DNA of 58,026 nucleotides, taken from assembly GCA_947627545.1 (NCBI GenBank), contig CANQWK010000009.1, forward strand, positions 1-58,026, written 5' to 3'. This stretch comes from an uncultured Clostridia bacterium (GTDB lineage Bacteria; Bacillota; Clostridia; Christensenellales; UBA1242). A program made the position numbers and the translations under genes. The notes under the pieces are model-generated. The model saw only the letters and a program-made list of their open reading frames with translations. It did no database searches and was not told the DNA's origin. Of the stretch, positions 27,601-35,454 are shown in pieces. Every line of letters starts with the position of its first letter. The stretch's first letter is position 1.

Positions 27601-30112
27601 GCAAGCAGGCAACGGCTCGGATTTCTACGATAGAGAAAAGAAAGTTGAAGGTGTAGAATGCGTTGCGGTTGAAAACAGATTTAATCAATCCTATTACAGC
27701 GGATTTAGGTTTGGAGATAACGCTAACAGCGTGTGGAAACTAGAGCGAAATGTTTTGCAGCCAGAAGCAAGCAATTTGCCAAAACTAGTAGCAACATTAA
27801 CAAAAGTTAAATTTGATTATTCAAAATTGAAATTGCAGCCAGAAACATCGGTTAATTTGCCAGAACAATATTATGGTTTAAAAGCAATAGTGCGTCAGGA
27901 AACCGAAACAGATAACGGCACAACGCAATATGAATATGTGCCACTAGATAATGGCTACGGCATGGCAAATAATCCTATTGTAATTTACAATTTAGCAGTA
28001 TGGAATTATTATTTTACTAACCAAAAATATAACAACAGCTATTTTAGAATTGTTGCCAACATAAACTTTGGAAACACGAATAGGCCACAAACAATAACTT
28101 CTACATTTAGCGGAAATTTACAAGGCAATAACATGACAATGCAGAATATTATGATTTTCTCCTCTGATAATTTAATGTCTATTGGTTTGTTTAAAGATAT
28201 TGTTGCAATTAATAATCCAGAAGTTCCTAATGTTGTTGCAAATTTAAATTTACAAGTTTCATCAATTCGTGCTTCAGGAACACAAGCGGTTGGCTTGCTT
28301 GCCGGCATTATAGACGGATTTAAAATCTACGGCATTAAAGTTGGCTATGCTCCAGATGCAACAGAAGGTGGCAAAATTATTGTGGGCAAAAATGCGGTTG
28401 GCGGTCTAGCAGGGCTAATTCGTGGAAGTTTCGATATTGACGGTGTTGAAAGCAGTGTGGGTGCAAATAGTGCAAGTTTATCTTCAGGCAATAGCTATAG
28501 CGTGTATAAATCGGTTAATAATAGAGAAGAAATAAGCAGCAATTTAAAAGATGTTTATTATGCAGGTGCAATTGCCGGCATAGTTGACGGCTACACTAAT
28601 TCCGCTTTTAACATAAACAAAGAAAGAAACATAAACAGCAACTATTTAAAAGTTAAAAATGTAACCTTAACAGAAGGAGTTACAATAATTGCCAATACAG
28701 TTGGCGGATTATTCGGCTTTGTGGGCGAACAGGTTATGGTTGAAAATGCTAACGCAAACATAACATCTGGCAATTTGCAAGGCATACAATATTCCGCTGG
28801 TTTGATTGGTGAAAATCGCGGTGTTTTAAAAGATAGTTCATTTATTTTCAATTCAAGCAGCATTAATATATTTGCTCGTGCAACAAATGTTTCGGCAGGT
28901 TTGGTGGGCTTAAACCTTGGCGGACTTGTTTACAATTGCACAGCAGAAGTCAACATAATAAAAACAAACGATAATTCAACTGTTGGTGGCATTGTAGGAA
29001 GAAATGTTAATGGCTTTGTTAAAGATTGTACCTTTAAAGGCGAACTTTTAGGCTATTTTACAGGTGGCATTGTTGGCTCGCAAATTGATTATTTACTTTA
29101 TAGTTCGCCAAGTTTGTCTGCAGGCAGTTTGTCGGCAGATTGCAGGCTTGAAACTGTAATTCCTAATGAAGATTTAACATATTTGGTAAACTCTACAAAA
29201 TTAGATAATAAGTTGGACAATGTAAAATTAGATATTTCAACAATCGTTTATTGGCAAGAAAATTTAAACACTTTCTATTCATTCTTGGCAGGCAAAAAGA
29301 ACATGCTTGAAGCATTGTTATATTCACGAGTTCTTGGCTTAGCGGTTGGCACACTTCAAGTTGGAAAACAAGATAATCCGCCTGAAATTTACTCAACAAA
29401 CAAATTTATTTCAAGTTTTGGCTACGATGTGGAAAACAAGCAATTTGTTATAAATGGCAGTCAATCAATTGATGCGGTTGGTTTAATTGAAAATGCCGAC
29501 ATTGGTGGAGTTAGTTATAACACTCCATTTGCAAATATTGTAAAATTGCCAGGAATTTCAGGAAATTACTTTATGTATTTAATAGGTGCTAAATTAGAAA
29601 GTTTTGATTCATGGGCAAGAGATAAATATTCAAACGAAACTGTAATTTTCACAAATCAAAATGTGGTAAATTTAAAACTTTCTAGTGCTACGGCTTCGTT
29701 GGGAGAAGAAGATAATTTAAACCTTCAATCAGGCGAAAATTTTGACTTCTATATTTATTTGAATGCAAATAATTATACTTCAATTGCCGATATAAATTTA
29801 GAAGCATCTTATGATATTTATGCTCCTATTTTAAATGAAGAATTAGGCGGCGGAATTTCTTGCTATGCTTTAAGTTTTGACTATTCACATATCAACAATG
29901 TTGCAAATTTAGCAGGCGAGTTGGAAATTTCTAGTTCAATTAATGAATTAGAAAAAAATAATCCTGTTATAACTTTATTAACTGCAAAAATAAGTCAGGA
30001 CAATAATGGTGAAAATAAAAAATTAATTTCAACAAATAATAAATGTTCAGTACAATTTAAAAAAGATGTGCTTAACATAACTTATAGTTTTAATATATAT
30101 AATAATTTTTAA
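18614..30112 (+). CDS. Giant GLUG-repeat lipoprotein, 3832 residues
   Basis: One continuous frame of 11.5 kb. The signal sequence ends in lipobox FSAC with Cys23, so the protein is tethered to the outer membrane face. Residues ~30-1250 and ~1700-2600 are rows of beta-sandwich, Ig/Big2-like modules (for example SSNPDVVTIKDEKFLVINKI near 1805 and SLSMEEVNLYPNERTMLTAL near 2020). GLUG-type repeats with 'GG(L/I)(V/I)G.N.G.I' occur in three blocks, about 1300-1640, 2740-2990 and 3260-3500, each led by a 'F.G.I.....NL..IYGI' type strand set. GLUG proteins in gut bacteria and IgA-protease-like proteins are surface adhesins or glycan binders. No C-terminal wall anchor or catalytic motif is seen. It is far longer than a typical GLUG protein. 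Strong own promoter. Confidence 0.93.
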   Translation: MKKFYGFALIFIVLFSCMFFSACGNKYKKLNMTFVNEANEELSEINLLLDDNASEPKNEIKLGVKFSGIKDADIGNIFIECEQGLVSSAKDLTFNAKTYYFTISALKPGSGELKVTHLASKKTETINLNVDQKSYNLTASDHKYIISIPNEAEKVVNLNLKEMINLSPFGSTDEIFYAWDETNSAISSQYLRTNYKTINGDNVIDNFTVLPQMLDGTEIKVYPITAMEGYDNTAYKNEKITLVFKKVLTEDSVALTTDDYHKDYLNDTIYLIANDSDFDGSENNYYEYRYLRLELKRILADGGFESLTSQNSYGTNNLDFYDYSIEISNPNITWQRENDSILIFALESTATDVDVKISLVPKNCVGEIETIVKHIKVKGEIKPRTISATMQGNELDPNKSYDLLDYYVNSNAGALFKFNPVISQSFADLKKMRLIVSPAILNVRLNAQTGLCNVYTDDTFSQVKTDFSDLGVNVRTNLYLMNFYIARVSNPIRFYFNQQDKKFYSELIDESMNIYIKYEENENKYNATNLTLSLSVTTCYTGNLKYLQNIKGCSPVTINFLNTKGVAGMEVFAGHLNTENGVSIVNYGKLLGKDNKSSNPTDTGKTIEINRLEGVDRDNTFFANKGSYLLDVRNVIGEVGENNTISAATFNVSVSEGGLLLKQYDSTTDENGLVVNGEYVQGSNSIEFSYDSTAVYASHSILLVFNKQTEIGEYTITFTHSSGYVRTIICHVYEKLETQDINSGIINSISSLGDYAYDLSLVENANNSIFDGYIVDNATNKKVDYIISSHKVIDFEIVLDSKFINSKIVNSYNFEADIWQGDEDTNEYVSLNKRNSALKLEFIKGTIINGQKRYVEVKFIVNVNKYENLEQVGIDNLYVSKTFFAFEPIEDSNINLYANNKNNSQITRHPYGSLGAYFNGTINNVNYSALNLEIQMDNNLKQYINPQTQTNFMGTDGNQFAVVWSSEEDSSFNFLGNQTGYAIYLSVAGGVNTTEHDAYVYATIKQFNRYIIKRCTVHIVQPIITDSLEILSKLNVNEIEQTQYLNLKTGETQNLNVNALSSKGELSFSDNIIMIAVSGGNVVSSYEDETALIYINNDEKSITINNTQDFIARNIQLVIFGKDALNKDISLNLFNSLESYLIEGHKNAYARIGLIISNGTKENPFIINNSLDFWNIKTGEENKDIYYTLMANINLNTSKDTHSAIDNFYGNINSYAEYLPNNEVKEQYVYSIYGISLNNNLTNLFTNFNGKISNINFIVNYDYNLTNANANLGLISENYGTLTNIFTNISGNAVLNENADFGGLVGRNVGTIIYTSGNLIGVSGDIAISGIGKVNFGGLVGLNDVENILIGGISGVNNGTNSILNNNYAYMPKAINSLNAFSLVLNNSGALSSVNVNASGLTNAESSVGGVVGVNKGNISNAYVTGNVIGKNNVGGIIGKNDCENRDLQLSYALADISSGDNYISSIEISNASKQKSYCLSNLTSAAVVKGENNVGGIVGYDLSGSYLSCKYQILQGNNNAVLGNENVGGLAGYSKFGVFKFCSVMSYRINYSKLDAIFENVKVADIQGVNNVGGLIGYAENSTEHLEQLAENETKSTTILYCSVNAFVCDEQNGENVYGIIGKNLNSSVVFNAYFVGAICTKQGTSLQGIDVNDGNLAIADDNTIYYYCYSINAVNINNINSPASYGSPEQNFEDAVATNKTWNKSNEINGGNYYIIDDSNQPIFELTPTNLTVQVYNGIGSSNDILHLYYYEFLLDRQNENYNEIYTYLTDKYNKISIDEVLNITTDLDSQNVRIAVESSNPDVVTIKDEKFLVINKIGETVLTFYSVLNTNIRCEVKLIITAPIGNFDLSTNSSESGSINETTQNIAKGKGKQFYVVSNGSVAEAIQGVANGRRLNYLYTTSNQVWLEVKIKAIDLDASQISDYLSISSLVPESNGEFAVVTLDPTTPFSIQVLQHLPETEFNFTITPFKKVNVNDEELVITDIDINSNTKNITFNLKTFQGPTAISLSMEEVNLYPNERTMLTALISTDLKLSQEDYLTADKIVESIKYKSLTEFEQDNKFNETSTQVEREDIASFVIFNRYILEDSLGNAIEESLGNENSIARQKVYYTIVIDENVIEEYLTKAEPVIMQINFAVENVKNGIIFKVYPQRIDNIEIKNYYLDKSESEEGQYVVSDMLRPNDEGLIIIDLAPENAYFDHLEITDTTGNEEILFTQLTSIGGTRLDRMDAIATNGKGIKLVKDYKEYNNKIYVATFIDSRYSSKIHTIKVVAYDDEGNVILESQPFNIDIKMNPSIEMSYVNPKGEEFNNVDLNNEPIYLAKGVPARLHVNIKNTTEKADFSKKLVAENDSELNFDDWFSIEENTNNPGYYTLEVVNFDNSILGATLTITASTFVTLNNGKRQEAAPCTLKFKIVEFVIHNISVSHSRVEYNSTQQVIDGDFGVDNILTFYFSATDISYNNNDSYWKTDYVYTEENYKTNTQTSSAGAINAIYSILKELNTTLNYVNFGIEDNNLTLTNNGKQVIESDSENVIAELSIKEFNEENLLDDKIVLIVNENNYNVNLNFNLQLSLQPYSNLENANNKFAYCWLIAEPDDSTIQEYDYNYLLNFSNTTSFLRPELVTNAEEFLNIDNDETKNYILANDIILENYTPIDRHFASFDGNGRKIIIRSFANFNQPEIYMGLFRQIYEDMAVLNLEVVYDMDYDYNYENRLGYFNANNTSQNVYKEIAPVNDVQYTSALFGGLAAQNYGIVTNCQVSGGIAMRATAIENLSTDMTINFNVGGLIGENYGYITNSDSRITLAGCANIGGFVYANYGIISSSGFDASNASNELSKIDYSLNVSSKQTLSVRNSGHIFAYDLITASKVNIHCFVGGFAVYNYTNSSVQSIENSQISMCYVETGANGLFSNIDGFNFSLGGFVYSNSSQIFDCYTNYKTFGSAGEFSGFVIENNGTISTCYTYVNNGNWTESGLRNMFAPKNTQGISNCVEIINKQAGNGSDFYDREKKVEGVECVAVENRFNQSYYSGFRFGDNANSVWKLERNVLQPEASNLPKLVATLTKVKFDYSKLKLQPETSVNLPEQYYGLKAIVRQETETDNGTTQYEYVPLDNGYGMANNPIVIYNLAVWNYYFTNQKYNNSYFRIVANINFGNTNRPQTITSTFSGNLQGNNMTMQNIMIFSSDNLMSIGLFKDIVAINNPEVPNVVANLNLQVSSIRASGTQAVGLLAGIIDGFKIYGIKVGYAPDATEGGKIIVGKNAVGGLAGLIRGSFDIDGVESSVGANSASLSSGNSYSVYKSVNNREEISSNLKDVYYAGAIAGIVDGYTNSAFNINKERNINSNYLKVKNVTLTEGVTIIANTVGGLFGFVGEQVMVENANANITSGNLQGIQYSAGLIGENRGVLKDSSFIFNSSSINIFARATNVSAGLVGLNLGGLVYNCTAEVNIIKTNDNSTVGGIVGRNVNGFVKDCTFKGELLGYFTGGIVGSQIDYLLYSSPSLSAGSLSADCRLETVIPNEDLTYLVNSTKLDNKLDNVKLDISTIVYWQENLNTFYSFLAGKKNMLEALLYSRVLGLAVGTLQVGKQDNPPEIYSTNKFISSFGYDVENKQFVINGSQSIDAVGLIENADIGGVSYNTPFANIVKLPGISGNYFMYLIGAKLESFDSWARDKYSNETVIFTNQNVVNLKLSSATASLGEEDNLNLQSGENFDFYIYLNANNYTSIADINLEASYDIYAPILNEELGGGISCYALSFDYSHINNVANLAGELEISSSINELEKNNPVITLLTAKISQDNNGENKKLISTNNKCSVQFKKDVLNITYSFNIYNNF

Positions 30113-30240
30113 TGTTAAAATTTTAGTTTTATTTAAAAGTAATTTTGTTAAATTAAAACATTGCAATAAGTTTAATTGAACTAAGGCAATTGTAAACGTT
30201 AAATATACATGCTATTTGCATTACATTAAAATTGTTAGGG

Positions 30241-30269
30241 TTGACAAAATTAAAAATTTATGATAAAAT
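30241..30269 (+). promoter_or_regulatory. Promoter of queH-alr, leaderless type
   Basis: TTGACA (30241-30246), 17-base spacer, TAAAAT (30264-30269), then only six bases to the ATG at 30276. No Shine-Dalgarno sequence fits in that gap. Confidence 0.85.
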
Positions 30270-30275
30270 TTTTGC

Positions 30276-30863
30276 ATGAAAATTAATTACAATCAGTTAA
30301 TGCAAAAGGAAATTGCTAGCTTTGGCACTAAGCCAAAGCTAGTTTTGCATTGCTGTTGTGCGCCGTGTTCTTCTGCGGCAATAGAACGTATTAAAGATTA
30401 TTTTGATATAACTTTTTTGTTTTTTAATCCTAATATTTACCCTGAAAGTGAATATAATTTACGCAAACAAGAATTTAAAAAATTGGGCGTTTCGGTGGTG
30501 GATTTAGGCTATAATCATAATGAATTTTTAAATTTAGTAAAGGGCAAAGAGCAAGATAAAGAAGGCGGCGAGAGATGTAAACTTTGCATAGCATATCGCA
30601 TGGAACAAGCATTTAAATTTGCGGTTGAAAATAATTACGATGTGGTTACAACCACACTTTCAATTAGTCCACATAAAGATGCCGAATTTATAAATTTAAC
30701 AGGCGAACAACTTGAAAAACAATATGGAGTAAAATATCTTCATGCCGATTTCAAAAAGGAAAATGGTTATTTGCGTTCAATTGAACTATGTAAAAATTTA
30801 GGCATTTATAGGCAAGATTATTGTGGTTGTGAATTTAGCATATATAAAAAAGTGGAAGAATAA
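30276..30863 (+). CDS. queH: Epoxyqueuosine reductase QueH
   Basis: A 195-residue iron-sulfur enzyme of the QueH (DUF208) family, which makes queuosine in tRNA from epoxyqueuosine in place of the cobalamin enzyme QueG. Conserved pieces: LHCCCAPCSS (Cys26-28 and Cys31), NIYPESEYNLRKQE, GERCKLCIAYR, TTTLSISPHKD, and QDYCGCEFS near the C-terminus. The four Cys of the cluster-binding set are all in place. First gene of a two-gene unit with alr 24 bases downstream. Translation must start without a ribosome site. Confidence 0.95.
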   Translation: MKINYNQLMQKEIASFGTKPKLVLHCCCAPCSSAAIERIKDYFDITFLFFNPNIYPESEYNLRKQEFKKLGVSVVDLGYNHNEFLNLVKGKEQDKEGGERCKLCIAYRMEQAFKFAVENNYDVVTTTLSISPHKDAEFINLTGEQLEKQYGVKYLHADFKKENGYLRSIELCKNLGIYRQDYCGCEFSIYKKVEE

Positions 30864-30887
30864 AAAATTTAAACATATAAAATTTAT

Positions 30888-31895
30888 GTGTTTAACAAAT
30901 TTATAATAAACAAAAACAATTTAATTAAAAATATAAATAAAATAAAAAATGAAAATCCGCATTCATTAATATGTGCAATGGTAAAAGCCAATGCTTATGG
31001 TGTTGGTTTAAAACAAGTGGTAAAAATTTTAAGTCCGCATGCAAGTTTTTTTGGCGTGTCCAATGTTTATGAGGCAAATGAAGTTCAAAAGTTTTGCAAC
31101 AATAAAATTTTAATTGTAGGGCCGCTAGAACAAAAAAAACTAAACAATAAATTTTCATACACCTGCCAAAGTTTAAAGGAAGTTTGTTTTTTAGCAAAAC
31201 AAAACAAAGTTTTTAATGTCCATTTAAAAATTAACACAGGCATGAATAGATATGGCGTTAATTCAATTAAACAATTTAAACTTATGTTAAAAAAAATAAA
31301 AAATAGCAAACTTAAATTGGAAGGTGTTTTTACTCATTTTGCCACGCAAGATAATTACATAAACATTCAAATGAATGTATTTAATAAATATATGCAAGTT
31401 TGCAAAAATATGGGGTTTAACCCCATATTTCACGCCGACAATAGCGCCACGTTAAATTTTAAAAATCATAATCTAAACATGGTTAGAGTGGGGTATAGTT
31501 TATATTGTAGCAGCAATCACCCTGTTGTAAAAATAAAAACTGAAATAGTAAAAATAAATTATATTAAAAAGAATGAATTAGTTGGCTATAATTATAGGTT
31601 TGTAGCAAAACATAAAATGAAAATAGCAGTTGTGCCAATAGGTTATGCCGATGGTTTTGACTTGCATTATATAGGCATTAATTTAATAATAAAAAATAGA
31701 CCATGCAAAGTGCTAAATATTTGTATGGATTGCTTTATGCTAGATATATCTAAAATAAATTTAAAAGAAGGCAACAAAATAGAAATTTTAAACAATAAAA
31801 ATACATTAAAAAGATATGCCAATTACAGCCATTCTAGTGAATATGAAGTTTTAACAAAATTTTCAAAGTTGCGTGCTAATCGAATTGTTAAATAG
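30888..31895 (+). CDS. alr: Alanine racemase
   Basis: A 335-residue PLP enzyme giving D-alanine for the cell wall. PLP lysine K33 lies in MVKANAYGVG; NTGMNRYG, HADNSATLN, VGYNYRF (second catalytic Tyr region, ~234-236), IGYADGFD and CMDCFMLDI follow in family order, and it ends with SHSSEYEVLTKFSKLRANRIVK, the usual C-terminus. It is about 35-50 residues shorter than typical Alr, through shorter loops. The start is GTG at 30888, with an out-of-frame ATG two bases earlier; TATAAA ends six bases before it, so this gene too may have a leaderless transcript of its own besides readthrough from queH. Confidence 0.92.
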   Translation: MFNKFIINKNNLIKNINKIKNENPHSLICAMVKANAYGVGLKQVVKILSPHASFFGVSNVYEANEVQKFCNNKILIVGPLEQKKLNNKFSYTCQSLKEVCFLAKQNKVFNVHLKINTGMNRYGVNSIKQFKLMLKKIKNSKLKLEGVFTHFATQDNYINIQMNVFNKYMQVCKNMGFNPIFHADNSATLNFKNHNLNMVRVGYSLYCSSNHPVVKIKTEIVKINYIKKNELVGYNYRFVAKHKMKIAVVPIGYADGFDLHYIGINLIIKNRPCKVLNICMDCFMLDISKINLKEGNKIEILNNKNTLKRYANYSHSSEYEVLTKFSKLRANRIVK

Positions 31896-32284
31896 TAAAA
31901 TATCAATTAAATAAAATAATATTTAAATAGAATAATAAAATAGTAAATAAAATAAATTTATTTTAATTTTTTGTTTAAAATAATTAAAAATAATAAATTA
32001 ATAAAAATTAACAAAAAATAATTTAATAAACATTTTTATATATTTTTTATTTAAATTTTCAATAAATTTAATAAAAATTAAAAAAATTATAAATAAAATT
32101 ATGTAAAAAATATGCAAAAAATAAAAAAACACCTATTTTTAAGTGGTTTTTTAATTTTTATTATTATTTTTTTAAAATTAAAAAAAATTTAAAAAATATT
32201 GCAAAAATATTAGTATTTAATTATTTAATGTGTTATAATAAGGTTAACTAAATTAATAAAAAATTCATTTTAAAGGGGTTAAAT
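31896..32284. other. Long AT-only intergenic region
   Basis: About 390 bases, almost only A and T, with no plausible gene. It holds a weak hairpin (AAAAAAC 32124-32130 with GTTTTTT 32146-32152) and an extended -10 element TGTTATAAT (32231-32239) without a good -35 box, the likely promoter of the next gene, about 45 bases before its ATG. Confidence 0.6.
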
Positions 32285-34885
32285 ATGAATGTTTTTGACG
32301 ATGTTGATAAGTTCTTTGCGTCAATTAGTGAATTTCTAAAATATAATTATAATTACATATTAATTGCATTTTTACTTGCATTCCTTTTTGCATTTATTGT
32401 TGTGTTAATAACAACGTCTTGTTCGTATGAAGCAAAATTAATTAAAGCCATTGATATGTTTAATGCTCATTTTATGAAAGACCCTCAAATTACAACTGAA
32501 AATTTGCTTGCTTTTAATGATAAAATGAAATCTAAAAAAGTTCCAAAACAACTAAGAAAACAATGGCAGCAATTTGTGTTGTATAGAGATAAGCGTGCAA
32601 GTGAATATATGTCTTTTGATATTTGTGTTTCTTCTCCATTAAAAAACAGCACGTATAAGCGAGATGTTAGAATTTTAAATTTTGTTGCGTACATTTTAGC
32701 AATGGTAAGTTTTATAACAAACCTTTACTTTTCAACATTTGAAAGTTCAATTATGGTTTCGTCTTTTGCCGTTATTTTGCAACATACCTTGCTTTGTCCT
32801 ATTTTGATATTGGTTTTAAATTTGTTGGTTACAATTTATTTTGATATAAGGCACAACGCAATTGTTAATGACATTAACCAAAATTATCAATATTTTGAAG
32901 TCAACATAGATAAAGCCAGCACCACTATTCCTGAATATGTAGATTACGAATTGTTATTTGATAAAAATGAAATTAAACATGGCATTCCGGTTTTATACAC
33001 TTACCTTCAAAGGCGTGCTGAAGAAGAACAACGCGAGTTAGAGCGTGCAAGAATTAAAAATGTAAAACATGAGAAATTCAATTTTGACGAAGCTGGCGTA
33101 GCAAAATCACTTGTTCTAGAAAGGGCAATGCAAGAAGCAGAAAATTACATTGCTGAGCGTAACAAATTTTTGCAAGATACAGAACAGGTCAACGGCGAAA
33201 TAACTCAGGAAGAACTTAATTTTAGAGAAATTACAAAAGAATATCAACGTGAAATGCAAGTTAGTAAAGAAGCGTTTGATGACTTTAAAGCGCAACTTAA
33301 AGAGGCTGATTCGTCAATTCAGGCCAACTATTTAAAAAAGCAACAACAACAAGAATTAGACCGTCAACGCAACTTGGAACGTGATTATGATACTGCAACT
33401 GAACGCCATAATCAAATGATGAAAACTTTGCAAGACGAGTTAGATTCTATAAACGACCAATTAAAACAGGCACGAACTTCGCTTGAACGTGGCATGATGA
33501 GTGAATTTGATACTTATAGCCAAAAAGTTTATGCAGATGCTGAAAGGGTGGTTAAAGAAAGAAATTCTCAAGATTATAAAAATAAAGAGAATGAAATAAT
33601 AGATTTAAAAAATCAAATTCAGTCTTTAACAAGTTTAAACGAAGAACTTATTAAAAATAATCCTCGTTCAAAAAAGGACGAAAAGGATGAAGATGATAGT
33701 TCAAGTAAGGGCGGAATGGAATATACATCGCTCAATAAACCTGACGATTATGTAGAAGTGGGCAAACATAAAAACAAAGGCAATAAAAAATTGACCACAG
33801 AAGCAAAGGCTGAAGAACAAAATACAGAAAATTCTAACGAAACTGAACAATTAAATGATTATACTTCAAACAATAAAAATGAATATTCATTTAATTTAGA
33901 TAATTACAACACAACTAGTGAAGAAAAGGACTATTCATCTTCAGCTTACGCAAGCACAGATGATTATGGTTCAAATTCCGGCGTAGATGAGTACAGTAAA
34001 GTTAATTCAAATCAAAATAATTACTCAATTAACGAAACTGCCGAGCAAGAAAATGTTATGCCTTCAACTGCTGCCAATGTAGAAGAAGATTATTCTAAAT
34101 TTGAAAACATTACAAATTATATAGAACAAACTTCACATAACAACATTTTAAATTCATATCAAGAAGAATTGCCAAAATTGGAAAATGAAACTGAAACACA
34201 AACTAAGAACTTGCCTCAACAGACAAATGCTTTAATTGAAAAGGAAAATGAAACCAAAACAGTTGATGAATTAAAACCTGCAGAAACAGAAAAAGTTGAA
34301 AATTTAAAACCTAAAAAAGAAGTTGAAGAAAAGCCTGCAAAACAAGAAGAAAATAAGGCTGCAAACTCCATCAATCCAAGTGAAAGCGAACCTAAAAAGC
34401 GTGGTAGGGGTCGTCCACGCAAGGTTAAAACAGAAGAAGATAAGCCAAAAAGAAAAGTAGGCAGACCAAGAAAGCCTATTGATGAAAGTGAATTGAACAA
34501 GCCTAAACGAGGAAGAGGTCGTCCAAGGAAAGATGCTACAATAGTTACAAAGATAAAAACAGATACAACAGAAGGGGGAAATGTTGTAAATGTTTATAGT
34601 GTAGAAACTAGCACCTCAACTGAACAGGCTAAACCTACAACTGAAACCAAAACAAACAATTCAAATGGAAACGTTACAACTGTGGTTAAGCATCGCGGTA
34701 GGCCAAAAAAAGTTACAATAGTTAGCGTTGCTAGTGGGGATGATAAAAAGGACGAAAAAGACATTTACGATAACATAGATAATTATCTAAAAGAAATTGA
34801 CCAACAAATAGCAGAAGAAAACGCAAAAATGGAAGAAAGTCAAAAAAAGCTAGCAAAAAATTCTAGAATAAGAAGAAAGAGATAA
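32285..34885 (+). CDS. Membrane-anchored coiled-coil protein with AT-hooks
   Basis: Encodes 866 residues of unknown family. Three membrane segments lie near the N-terminus (about 22-45, 132-150, 155-185). A long charged coiled coil follows (about 245-455, rich in Glu, Arg, Gln). Residues ~470-700 are acidic, Asn/Ser/Tyr-rich and probably disordered. The tail has four AT-hook motifs: KKRGRGRPRK (~704), RKVGRPRK (~725), KRGRGRPRK (~741) and KHRGRPKK (~802), basic islands around a GRP core that bind the minor groove of AT DNA. It ends in a short helix and RIRRKR. With the tail inside the cell it could tie the chromosome to the membrane; this is inference. AAAGGGG is the ribosome site; its own terminator follows. 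Confidence 0.87.
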   Translation: MNVFDDVDKFFASISEFLKYNYNYILIAFLLAFLFAFIVVLITTSCSYEAKLIKAIDMFNAHFMKDPQITTENLLAFNDKMKSKKVPKQLRKQWQQFVLYRDKRASEYMSFDICVSSPLKNSTYKRDVRILNFVAYILAMVSFITNLYFSTFESSIMVSSFAVILQHTLLCPILILVLNLLVTIYFDIRHNAIVNDINQNYQYFEVNIDKASTTIPEYVDYELLFDKNEIKHGIPVLYTYLQRRAEEEQRELERARIKNVKHEKFNFDEAGVAKSLVLERAMQEAENYIAERNKFLQDTEQVNGEITQEELNFREITKEYQREMQVSKEAFDDFKAQLKEADSSIQANYLKKQQQQELDRQRNLERDYDTATERHNQMMKTLQDELDSINDQLKQARTSLERGMMSEFDTYSQKVYADAERVVKERNSQDYKNKENEIIDLKNQIQSLTSLNEELIKNNPRSKKDEKDEDDSSSKGGMEYTSLNKPDDYVEVGKHKNKGNKKLTTEAKAEEQNTENSNETEQLNDYTSNNKNEYSFNLDNYNTTSEEKDYSSSAYASTDDYGSNSGVDEYSKVNSNQNNYSINETAEQENVMPSTAANVEEDYSKFENITNYIEQTSHNNILNSYQEELPKLENETETQTKNLPQQTNALIEKENETKTVDELKPAETEKVENLKPKKEVEEKPAKQEENKAANSINPSESEPKKRGRGRPRKVKTEEDKPKRKVGRPRKPIDESELNKPKRGRGRPRKDATIVTKIKTDTTEGGNVVNVYSVETSTSTEQAKPTTETKTNNSNGNVTTVVKHRGRPKKVTIVSVASGDDKKDEKDIYDNIDNYLKEIDQQIAEENAKMEESQKKLAKNSRIRRKR

Positions 34886-34912
34886 AAAAACCGCCTTTTT
34901 GGCGGTTTTTTT
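34886..34912 (+). terminator. Strong rho-independent terminator
   Basis: AAAAACCGCC (34886-34895) and GGCGGTTTTT (34901-34910) with a TTTTT loop, immediately after the stop codon of the AT-hook protein gene. Confidence 0.93.
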
Positions 34913-35059
34913 CAAGCGGTTTTTAAATTTTGCAAACATTCACAAGCAAATAAATTAAAAATTATTTATAAGTTGTTTTTAAAATGTTATGTTAATTTAT
35001 TTTGTAAATTTTTTTAATTTTTGCAAACATTAGCAAGTTGTTAAATTAAAAAATTGGTT

Positions 35060-35245
35060 TTAGGCGTTAAGTGCTTTTAACAACTTATCAACATCAATGC
35101 CATGTATCATACAAGCTTCTTCTAAACTTTCCATTTGTGCCATAGGGCAAAAAATACAGCCTAAGCCAAACTCAGTTAAAATTTTTTCGCCTTCTTTATG
35201 CTTTTTTAAAACATCACATATTAAACTTGTTTTTTTAAATTTCAT
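35060..35245 (-). CDS. DUF1858 small redox-type protein
   Basis: Encodes 61 residues of the DUF1858 family (hybrid-cluster-associated redox disulfide protein type). It has the family order: short beta start, ICDVLKKHKEGEKILTEFGLGC, then C30-x-x-C33 with PMAQMESLEEACMIHGIDVDKLL. The CxxC pair can form a disulfide or bind metal; its physiological partner is not known. AAAGGAG precedes the ATG. It stands alone, without a hybrid cluster protein gene nearby. Confidence 0.88.
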   Translation of the reverse strand: MKFKKTSLICDVLKKHKEGEKILTEFGLGCIFCPMAQMESLEEACMIHGIDVDKLLKALNA

Positions 35246-35317
35246 GTTCTGCTCCTTTTATATTTATCTTTAATCTTATATTTAGTGCTAACTTTTTATG
35301 CTTAAATTAATGACTAT

Positions 35318-35345
35318 ATTATATCACATATATCAATTTAGTCAA
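35318..35345 (-). promoter_or_regulatory. Promoter of the DUF1858 gene
   Basis: On the minus strand TTGACT (35340-35345), 16-base spacer, TATAAT (35318-35323). The leader is about 65 bases long. Confidence 0.75.
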
Positions 35346-35417
35346 GAGATTATGCAAAAAATTGCTTTAATTTCGTTTTTATTGAGCATAATAAATTAAC
35401 AAATTTTGTTATATCTG

Positions 35418-35446
35418 TTGACTTATTAAGATGTTTCTATTATAAT
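35418..35446 (+). promoter_or_regulatory. Promoter of the LtaS-like gene, leaderless type
   Basis: TTGACT (35418-35423), 17-base spacer, TATAAT (35441-35446), then eight A/T bases to the ATG at 35455, with no ribosome site. Confidence 0.85.
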
Positions 35447-35454
35447 ATTTAAAA

